This document shows positions 58,238-64,000 of a stretch of DNA of 64,000 bases, piece after piece. The stretch comes from Sva-07 sp963710625. GTDB lineage: Bacteria; Actinomycetota; Acidimicrobiia; Acidimicrobiales; Ilumatobacteraceae. The DNA is taken from assembly GCA_963710625.1 (NCBI GenBank), contig CAVQBG010000028.1:1-64000 (forward strand), written 5' to 3'. The position numbers and the translations under genes are program-made. The notes under the pieces are model-generated. The model made no database searches. It saw only the letters and a program-made list of their open reading frames with translations, and had not been told where the DNA came from. Every line of letters begins with the position of its first letter. The stretch's first letter is position 1.

Positions 58238-59095
58238 ATGGAGCCCATGACCGTGAACGACACGACCCACGCACTGTCCGACGAGAATCCCCCGGCCGAC
58301 ACACCGGAAGGCCACGACTGGGAGGTCGCCGGCACCGCCTGGGGGCGGCGATCACGCGACTGGGCGTGCCTTTTCGAGCACTACGCGGTCGACGTGATCC
58401 AGGCGATCTTCCGACGTGTCGGCATCGACGAGGGAACGTCGATGCTCGACATCGCCTGCGGGTCGGGGCTCGCCGTCCGCTACGCCGACGAGATGGGCGC
58501 CGCCGCCGCCGGGATCGACGCGGCGGCACCCCTCGTCGAGATCGCCCGCGACCGCGCCCCCGCCGCTGACCTGCGCATCGGCAACATGTTCGAGCTGCCG
58601 TGGGCGGACGAGTCCTTCGACGCGGTCACGTCGATCAACGGGGTGTGGGGCGGGTGCGAGGGCGCGCTCGTTGAGGCCCATCGAGTGCTGAAGCCCGGTG
58701 GCCGTATCGGGATCAGCTTCTGGGGCAAGGGACGTCTCGACCTGCGCGCCTGCTTCATCGCCTTCGCGCTGAACGCGCCGGAGACGCACATGGAAGGGAT
58801 GCGACGCACCAACGACATCGCCCGCCCGGGCGTCGCCGAGGCGATGCTCGAGTCGACCGGCTTCGAGGTGCTCGAACGAGGCGGTCGGACCTCGACCGTC
58901 GAGTGGCCGGACGCCGAGATCGCCTGGCGGGCGATCTCGAGCGTCGGCCCTGCGGTGCCGGCCCTGGAGAAGGTCGGCGCCGACGTCCTACGGCCGCAGG
59001 TGATGGAGTCCGTCGAGGGCTTGAAGGACCGCCACGGCATCTACCGGTTCTGCAACGACCAGCAGTTCGTGATCGCCCGCAAACCCCGCGCCTGA
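58238..59095 (+). CDS. Class I SAM-dependent methyltransferase
   Basis: 285 residues (282 from the ATG at 58247). Motif I SMLDIACGSGLAVRYADEMG, then AAGIDAAAPLVEIARDRAP, LRIGNMFELPWADESFDAVT and the motif around LVEAHRVLKPGGRIGISFWG are those of the UbiE-like methyltransferase 11 family. The ending HGIYRFCNDQQFVIARKP is typical of small-molecule enzymes in actinobacteria. Divergent from the OsmC gene. The substrate is not known. Confidence 0.87.
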   Translation: MEPMTVNDTTHALSDENPPADTPEGHDWEVAGTAWGRRSRDWACLFEHYAVDVIQAIFRRVGIDEGTSMLDIACGSGLAVRYADEMGAAAAGIDAAAPLVEIARDRAPAADLRIGNMFELPWADESFDAVTSINGVWGGCEGALVEAHRVLKPGGRIGISFWGKGRLDLRACFIAFALNAPETHMEGMRRTNDIARPGVAEAMLESTGFEVLERGGRTSTVEWPDAEIAWRAISSVGPAVPALEKVGADVLRPQVMESVEGLKDRHGIYRFCNDQQFVIARKPRA

Positions 59096-59112
59096 TTCCC
59101 CCTCCCCCCTTC

Positions 59113-59162
59113 GTTTGCGACGAGATCTCGGTGACCCGCTCCACCCGGAATGCAGCGCAAAC
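59113..59162. repeat. 50-bp intergenic palindrome, copy 5
   Basis: Begins GTTTGCGACGAGATCTCGG and ends TGCAGCGCAAAC, with GGTGACCC facing CCACCCGGAA. It fills most of the gap between the methyltransferase stop and the cupin GTG, ending 30 bases before the latter. Confidence 0.85.
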
Positions 59163-59192
59163 GGCGAGTTTGGGGGCCGTTACGGTGGCGAC

Positions 59193-59720
59193 GTGGATCC
59201 GCGAGTGGCCGAGCTGATCGAGCGGTACGGGCTCGAGCCGCTGCCGGTGGAGGGCACGCTGTTCGCGAGCACCTACCGGTCGACGGACGACACGCCGAGC
59301 GGCGGGCCGGTCGGTACGGCGATGATCGGGATGTACGCCCATGAACCGCTGAGCCACTCACTGTTCCACCGGCTCCCCACCGACGAGATCTGGCACTTCT
59401 ACGGCGGCGACCCGATCCGTCTCATCCTCCTCCAGCCGGACGGGACCTCTGCCGATGTGTGGCTCGGACACGACGCAGGGGCCGGCCAACGGGTCCAGTT
59501 CGTGATCCCAGCGGGAACCTGGCAGGCCGGCGAGCTGCATCCCGCCGGTGTGTACGGCCTGTTCGGATGCACGATGGCACCCGGCTTCACCGGGGCCGGG
59601 TTCGTGGCCGGGACCCGCGCCGGACTCCTCGCCTCGCACCCTGACCGGACAGCCGACATCGAGCGGCTCACCGTGGCCGACGGCCACTCGACCACGATGC
59701 CCGACGGCTTCGCCACCTGA
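59193..59720 (+). CDS. Cupin, DUF985 family
   Basis: 175 residues. VAELIERYGLEPLPVEGTLF and MIGMYAHEPLSHSLFHRLPT followed by EIWHFYGGDPIRLILLQPDG and VIPAGTWQAGELHPAGVYGL FGCTMAPGF form the DUF985 double-stranded helix. Roles reported for such small cupins are mixed. The GTG at 59193 is supported by TACGGT six bases upstream; an ATG at 59115 lies inside palindrome copy 5 and is not credible. Confidence 0.85.
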   Translation: MDPRVAELIERYGLEPLPVEGTLFASTYRSTDDTPSGGPVGTAMIGMYAHEPLSHSLFHRLPTDEIWHFYGGDPIRLILLQPDGTSADVWLGHDAGAGQRVQFVIPAGTWQAGELHPAGVYGLFGCTMAPGFTGAGFVAGTRAGLLASHPDRTADIERLTVADGHSTTMPDGFAT

Positions 59721-59749
59721 CCACCCGCCACCTCGGCACCGACCACCAC

Positions 59750-59799
59750 GTTTGCGTGGCGTTTCCGGTGACCCGGCCCACCCGGACTGCAACGCAAAC
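59750..59799. repeat. 50-bp intergenic palindrome, copy 6
   Basis: Begins GTTTGCGTGGCGTTTCCGG and ends CTGCAACGCAAAC, with GGTGACCC facing CCACCCGG. It lies between the convergent ends of the cupin and the MDR oxidoreductase gene. Confidence 0.85.
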
Positions 59800-59837
59800 G
59801 ACGTAGGGCACACGGGTTGGAGGTGGGCGACGACCGG

Positions 59838-60830
59838 TTACAGGCGAACCATCACCTTGCCCTGGTTGGCGCCGGTGAACAGGCGATCGAGGGCGGCCGG
59901 TGCGTTGTCGAGGCCATCGACCACGTCGACCGCGAACTTCAGCTCGCCGCCCATCACCCAACCCGCCAGCTCACCGATCGCCTCGTTGGCGCGGCTCATG
60001 TAGTCGAGGATGATGAAGCCCTCCATCCGCCCGCGCTGCGAGATGAGCAGCGACAGGTTGCTGGGCCCGGGCCGGGGCGTGTCGTCGTTGTAGGTGGCGA
60101 TCGCACCGCACAGCACGATGCGGCCCCGCAGTGCCAGGTTGGCGATGCCCGCTTCGAGGATGTCGCCGCCGACGTTGTCGAAGAACACGTCGACACCGTT
60201 GGGACACGCCGCTCGGATCGCCTTGCCGACGTGCTCGGTCCGGTAGTTGATCGCGGCGTCGAAGCCGAGTTCGTCGACGAGCCAAACGCACTTCTCGTCG
60301 GAGCCGGCGATGCCGACGACACGGCATCCCTTGATCCGGGCGATCTGGCCGACGACCGACCCGGTCGCGCCCGCTGCGCCGGACACGAGCACCGTCTCGC
60401 CGGCCACCGGCTTGCCGACGTCGAGCAGGCCGAAGTAGGCGGTGAGTCCGGTCACCCCGAACACACTCAGCGCTGCCGTCGGGTCGATGCCGTCGGGGAT
60501 CAGGTTGCTCCCGGCGCCCATCACCGCGTACTCCTGCCAGCCGGTCATCCCGAACAGCGTCGAACCGACCGGGTAGGCGTCGTTGTTCGACTCGATCACG
60601 TCTCCGAGGCCACCGCTGCGGATGGGGGCCCCGATCTCGATCGCCGGGAGGTACGTGTCCATCGCCATCCAGCCGCGGATCGTCGGATCGATCGACAGCC
60701 ACCCCACCTTGACGAGCACCTCACCCGGTCCGGGCGTCGGGATCTCGACCTCGTCGGTGGCGAAACAGTCGGAAGCCACCTGTCCGACCGGGCGCTTGGC
60801 GAGTGTGATGCGGCGGTTGAGTGCGCTCAT
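59838..60830 (-). CDS. Zinc-independent MDR oxidoreductase (LTB4 dehydrogenase-like)
   Basis: 330 residues. The start MSALNRRITLAKRPVGQVAS with VGWLSIDPTIRGWMAMDTYL is characteristic of the NADP-dependent alkenal/one reductase (CurA, LTB4-12HD) group; the NADP site is VLVSGAAGATGSVVGQIARI, followed by VDVFFDNVGGDILEAGIANL. No zinc-binding Cys pattern is present. It should reduce activated double bonds of enals or enones. TAGGGT lies six bases before the ATG. Confidence 0.9.
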   Translation of the reverse strand: MSALNRRITLAKRPVGQVASDCFATDEVEIPTPGPGEVLVKVGWLSIDPTIRGWMAMDTYLPAIEIGAPIRSGGLGDVIESNNDAYPVGSTLFGMTGWQEYAVMGAGSNLIPDGIDPTAALSVFGVTGLTAYFGLLDVGKPVAGETVLVSGAAGATGSVVGQIARIKGCRVVGIAGSDEKCVWLVDELGFDAAINYRTEHVGKAIRAACPNGVDVFFDNVGGDILEAGIANLALRGRIVLCGAIATYNDDTPRPGPSNLSLLISQRGRMEGFIILDYMSRANEAIGELAGWVMGGELKFAVDVVDGLDNAPAALDRLFTGANQGKVMVRL

Positions 60831-60859
60831 GGTCGCACCCTAGGGGTCGACCGTCGGCA

Positions 60860-61810
60860 TCAGCTCCACAGGGTGACGTGCACCCGTGGCCGGAAACGGC
60901 GGACATTCGCCCCGCTCCCCGTGAGCATCGCCTGGGTCGCCCGCGGTGTCGAGACGAACCGCACCAGCTCGCTCGCCAGCGGATTCGGTGTCTGCTGCCG
61001 GAGTACATAGGTCGCATAGACCCCGTCGATCATCGACCCGGGTGCTCGGACCCGAACGAGGCGGCCGTCGCCGAGCTCCGCTGCCAGCATGTGCATCGGA
61101 CACAATGCGAGGCCGTGCCCGGCCCTTGCTTCGGCGAGTGCGGCAGCGTGGTTCTGGAAGATCCGCTGACGCTGCTCGGCGACGCCGAGGCGGTTCAGCA
61201 TCCGCGAGGCACTGCTCGACGGGTCGACCGCCGAGGGCCCCAGAAGCCATGTGTGCGCCGCGAGATCCCTCGAACCTGTCGTGGCAAGCGGGTGCTCGAC
61301 GCCGACGACCGCCACGATCTGGTACCGGAGGAACTCCTTGGTCGTGATGCCCTCGTGCTGTTGGCGTGACGCAGGGCCGATCGCTACGTCAGTCGCCCGG
61401 GCGATCAGCAGCCGATCGAAGTCGGCGGGGGCACAGACGCTCATCTCCACTTCGAGGTCGTCGGCGCGGGTGGAGAACAACTCGATCAGTCCCGGAGCTG
61501 CGTACTCCCCGAACAGCGATGACACCGCGATCCGCAGGATGCGCTGACCGTCGGCGGCCGCACGCACCTCACGACGGGTCTGGTCCTGGAGCCCGAGCAG
61601 CTCGACGGCCCGGGACGCGAGCCGCAGTCCGCCCGGGGTGAAGCTCAGCCCCGCAGCCGACCGACGAAACAGCTCGTCACCGAGTTCCTTGCGGAGCGCC
61701 GCAACGTGTCCCGAGACGGCGGCCTCGGTCACCCCGAGTTCGGCCGCGGCAGCCTTCGAGCTGCCGTGGCGGGCGACGGCAGCGAACGTTCGGAGCTGCG
61801 CCGGCGTCAT
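60860..61810 (-). CDS. LysR-type regulator, likely of the cox operon
   Basis: 316 residues. The N-terminal winged helix MTPAQLRTFAAVARHGSSKA AAAELGVTEAAVSGHVAALR is standard LysR; the co-inducer domain runs from about residue 90 with ILRIAVSSLFGEYAAPGLIE. It is divergent from coxM with a gap of 95 bases, the classic layout of a LysR gene and its target. It is probably the activator of the CO-dehydrogenase operon, though its ligand is unknown. Confidence 0.88.
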   Translation of the reverse strand: MTPAQLRTFAAVARHGSSKAAAAELGVTEAAVSGHVAALRKELGDELFRRSAAGLSFTPGGLRLASRAVELLGLQDQTRREVRAAADGQRILRIAVSSLFGEYAAPGLIELFSTRADDLEVEMSVCAPADFDRLLIARATDVAIGPASRQQHEGITTKEFLRYQIVAVVGVEHPLATTGSRDLAAHTWLLGPSAVDPSSSASRMLNRLGVAEQRQRIFQNHAAALAEARAGHGLALCPMHMLAAELGDGRLVRVRAPGSMIDGVYATYVLRQQTPNPLASELVRFVSTPRATQAMLTGSGANVRRFRPRVHVTLWS

Positions 61811-61905
61811 CAGGACGGCAAGTTAACCATTTGCTGAAGTCCGCGTTGACTCGGAGAGTCCGACCGGCAAGAGTGCTACGGGGGGCAACAACTGAAGGGG
61901 GCACC

Positions 61906-62775
61906 ATGCAGGTACCGGCACCGTTCGAGTACGAACGGGCGACCAGCGTCGACCACGCGATTGCATTGATGGAACGGCTCGGGAGCGAGGCACGCATCGT
62001 TGCAGGGGGCCACAGCCTGCTGCCGATGATGAAGCTCAGGCTCGCCAACCCGGAGTACCTGATCGACATCAACGACCTCGGCGCCGAACTGTCGTACATG
62101 CGCTTCACCGACAACGAGGTCCGCATCGGGGCGCTCACCCGCCACCGGGAGCTGCTCGACAGCGACGAACTCGCGCGTGTACTCCCGATCTTCCGCGACG
62201 CCGAAAAGGTCATCGCCGATCCGGTGGTCCGCAACCGCGGCACACTCGGCGGCTCGCTCTGCCAGGCCGACCCGTCCGAGGATCTGTCGGCCGTCTGCGA
62301 TGCCGTCGAGGCGCAATGCGTGATCCGCAACGGATCGGGCGAACGCGTCGTGTCGATGCACGACTTCCACCGCGGACCCTACGAGACCGCCGTCGGCGAC
62401 GGCGAGATGCTCACCGAGGTCCGGATCCCCATCCGGCCGAACTCGTCGAGCGCCTACCACAAGGTGGAGCGTCGAGCCGGCGACTGGGCGGTCGCATCCG
62501 CGGGCGCCGCGGTCACGATGAACGGCGGCGTGATCGCCGACGGTCGCGTGGGCCTGTGCGCCGTCGGCCCCAACCTCACGAACATCGAACCGATCTCCGC
62601 AGCGCTGCGCGGCCAACCGCCGTCGGAGGAGCTGTTCGCACTCGTCGGACAGATCGCCGCCGACAACTGTTCTCCCGCCGAGGACACGCGAGGAACCGTC
62701 GCCTACAAGACCCACCTCGCGAAGGAACTCACGATCCGTTCGCTCCGCAAGGCCGTCGAACGCGCCACCGCCTGA
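61906..62775 (+). CDS. coxM: CO dehydrogenase-type medium (FAD) subunit
   Basis: 289 residues. FAD-binding motifs AGGHSLLPMMKLRLA (about 33-47) and TLGGSLCQADPSEDLSAVCD (about 112) match the CoxM signatures AGGHSLLP and TIGG-hANADP in position. The C-terminal CO-dehydrogenase flavoprotein domain is complete. It passes electrons from the iron-sulfur subunit to FAD. The order M-S-L is that of form I Mo-CO dehydrogenase operons. A GAAGGGGG site precedes the ATG. Confidence 0.88.
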   Translation: MQVPAPFEYERATSVDHAIALMERLGSEARIVAGGHSLLPMMKLRLANPEYLIDINDLGAELSYMRFTDNEVRIGALTRHRELLDSDELARVLPIFRDAEKVIADPVVRNRGTLGGSLCQADPSEDLSAVCDAVEAQCVIRNGSGERVVSMHDFHRGPYETAVGDGEMLTEVRIPIRPNSSSAYHKVERRAGDWAVASAGAAVTMNGGVIADGRVGLCAVGPNLTNIEPISAALRGQPPSEELFALVGQIAADNCSPAEDTRGTVAYKTHLAKELTIRSLRKAVERATA

Positions 62776-62798
62776 GCAGGCACGAAAGGGACCATGAC

Positions 62799-63299
62799 AT
62801 GGACGTCACGATGAACATCAACGGCGAAGAAGTCACGAGCGACATCGAACCGCGCACCCTGCTCGTGCACTACCTGCGCGATCACCTCGGCATGACCGGC
62901 ACCCACTGGGGCTGTGACACGAGCAACTGCGGCACCTGCGTGGTGTGGGTCGATGGCGAGCCCGTGAAGAGTTGCACCACGCTCGCCGCGATGGCCGGCG
63001 GCCACGAGGTGCGCACCGTCGAAGGCCTCGAGATCGACGGCGAACTCGACCCCGTGCAAGAGGGCTTCATCCAGTGCCACGGCCTGCAGTGCGGATTCTG
63101 CACGCCCGGGATGATGATGACCGCTCGAGCGCTCATCGACCGCAACCCCGACCCCACCGACGACGAGATCCGCGAGGCAATCAGCGGCCAGATCTGCCGC
63201 TGCACCGGTTACGCCACCATCGTCCGCTCGATCCAGTGGGCCGCCGCCAAGGAACGCGAACAAGCCGTCACACTCAGCCCGACCGGGAGCGCATCATGA
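62799..63299 (+). CDS. coxS: CO dehydrogenase-type small (2Fe-2S) subunit
   Basis: 166 residues. The plant-type 2Fe-2S cluster is bound by CDTSNCGTCVVWVDGEPVKSC, and the second cluster by CHGLQCGFCTPG with CRCTGY. The N-terminus MNINGEEVTSDIEPRTLLVH is usual. It links the Mo site to the FAD subunit. The ATG at 62799 is chosen as the first in this frame; GAAAGGG lies upstream. It overlaps coxL by ATGA. Confidence 0.92.
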   Translation: MDVTMNINGEEVTSDIEPRTLLVHYLRDHLGMTGTHWGCDTSNCGTCVVWVDGEPVKSCTTLAAMAGGHEVRTVEGLEIDGELDPVQEGFIQCHGLQCGFCTPGMMMTARALIDRNPDPTDDEIREAISGQICRCTGYATIVRSIQWAAAKEREQAVTLSPTGSAS

Positions 63300-64000
63300 C
63301 CATCACCGACGACGTCGAGACCAACGCGGTTCCGACGCCCGACAACAATCTCAACGACCACAAGCCCGTCGGCTTCGGCCGCATGCTCCGCAAGGAGGAC
63401 CCTCGGTTCGTTCGAGGAATGGGCCAGTACTGCGACGACGTGCAGCTGCCGGGCATGCTGCACCTCGCGATCCTGCGATCGCCGCTGGCACATGCACGCA
63501 TCGTCAGCATCGACAAGACCGCCGCCGAAGCTCACCCGAAGGTCGTCGCGGTCATCACCGGCGCCGACCTGGCCGAGAAGAACCTCGCGTGGATGCCCAC
63601 GTTGTCGAACGACGTCCAGGCGGTGCTCGCCACCGACAAGGTGCGCTTCCAGCACCAGGAGGTCGCGTTCGTCGTCGCCGAGGACCGCTACTCGGCGCGC
63701 GACGCGCTCGAGCTCATCGACGTCGAATACGAGGACCTCGACGTGGTCTTCGACGTCCGCAAAGCCCTCGAGCCCGACGCGCCGATCATCCGCGACGACC
63801 TCGAGGGCAAGACGAACAACCATTGCTTCGACTGGGAGACCGGCGACAAGGACGCCACCGAGGCCGTGTTCGCCGACGCCGAAGTCGTCGTCAGTGAAGA
63901 CATCGTGTACCCGCGGGTGCACCCGGCCCCCATGGAGACCTGCGGATGCGTCGCCGACTACGAGCGGGTATCTGGGAAGCTCACACTGTGGAGCACCACG
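63296..64000 (+). CDS. coxL: CO dehydrogenase-type large (Mo) subunit, partial
   Basis: The first 235 residues are present; the gene continues past the right edge. GFGRMLRKEDPRFVRGMGQY CDDVQLPGMLHLAILRSPLA is the xanthine-oxidase-family opening, then VAVITGADLAEK and YPRVHPAPMETCGCVADYE. The active-site loop that separates form I (AYRCSFR) from form II enzymes lies outside the window, so CO oxidation is inferred from gene order. Coupled to coxS by a four-base overlap. Confidence 0.85.
   Translation, partial: MTITDDVETNAVPTPDNNLNDHKPVGFGRMLRKEDPRFVRGMGQYCDDVQLPGMLHLAILRSPLAHARIVSIDKTAAEAHPKVVAVITGADLAEKNLAWMPTLSNDVQAVLATDKVRFQHQEVAFVVAEDRYSARDALELIDVEYEDLDVVFDVRKALEPDAPIIRDDLEGKTNNHCFDWETGDKDATEAVFADAEVVVSEDIVYPRVHPAPMETCGCVADYERVSGKLTLWSTT

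Noticed and set aside
59115..59192. N-terminal extension of the cupin from an ATG at 59115
   Set aside because: This stretch is palindrome copy 5; cupin homology and a -10 box both point to the GTG at 59193.

Overview
The window is GC-rich, densely coded actinobacterial DNA. F420-type (LLM) oxidoreductases, AfsR/BTAD-type regulators, a DUF222-HNH nuclease, an Rpf-like muralytic protein and a Mo-CO-dehydrogenase operon together suggest a marine or soil actinobacterium, plausibly Acidimicrobiia (Ilumatobacter-like). The taxonomic placement is inference. No rRNA, tRNA, CRISPR array, prophage, integrase or transposase was seen.

Layout. 1-9.6 kb is a toxin-antitoxin island: HTH/nucleotidyltransferase, AbrB/PIN, Phd/PIN, a MazF remnant, two tandem copies of a three-gene unit (small RHH-like protein, CopG-like antitoxin, MazF/PemK), and CcdA/MazF. 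Embedded in it are a large unknown protein, a PPP-type phosphoesterase, a broken macro domain gene and a methyltransferase. 9.7-11.8 kb has a beta-lactamase-fold lipoprotein and a scrap zone holding another MazF tail. 11.8-14.7 kb is the most interesting block: a BTAD regulator, a papain-like (C1A) peptidase without a signal peptide, a small protein sharing the peptidase's C-terminal domain, and a chagasin-type inhibitor of papain-like peptidases on the opposite strand. 14.9-26.2 kb holds general metabolism: crotonase, SOUL protein, LLM oxidoreductases, a DHA2 drug exporter, lipoproteins, ketopantoate reductase, a thioesterase and a flavoprotein. 26.3-29.7 kb has a 13E12-type HNH gene and the overlapping folB-folK-folP-like set, whose DHPS is divergent. 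29.7-33.7 kb is a coupled pair: a cyclase/ATPase/TPR regulator and a subtilisin carrying tandem NPWHA pentapeptides.

33.7-49.8 kb has a RecB-like nuclease/helicase, an SDR, an esterase, tryptophanase, a TreT-like glycosyltransferase, an ABC exporter pair, a cysteine-synthase-like enzyme, an MBL hydrolase, an unknown repeat protein and a YpfJ-type metallopeptidase. 49.9-60.8 kb has the Rpf-like protein, an EF-G paralogue, acylphosphatase, a large wHTH/ATPase/TPR regulator, a flavin monooxygenase, an OsmC protein and a methyltransferase divergent across a strikingly symmetric operator, a cupin and an MDR oxidoreductase. 60.9-64 kb is a LysR regulator divergent from coxM-coxS-coxL, cut by the right edge.

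Two genome-wide themes are visible. Six copies of a 50-bp imperfect palindrome with GTTTGCG/CGCAAAC ends sit in intergenic gaps. Many first genes have a -10-like hexamer (best matches TANNNT) exactly 6-7 bases before the start codon, which points to pervasive leaderless transcription.
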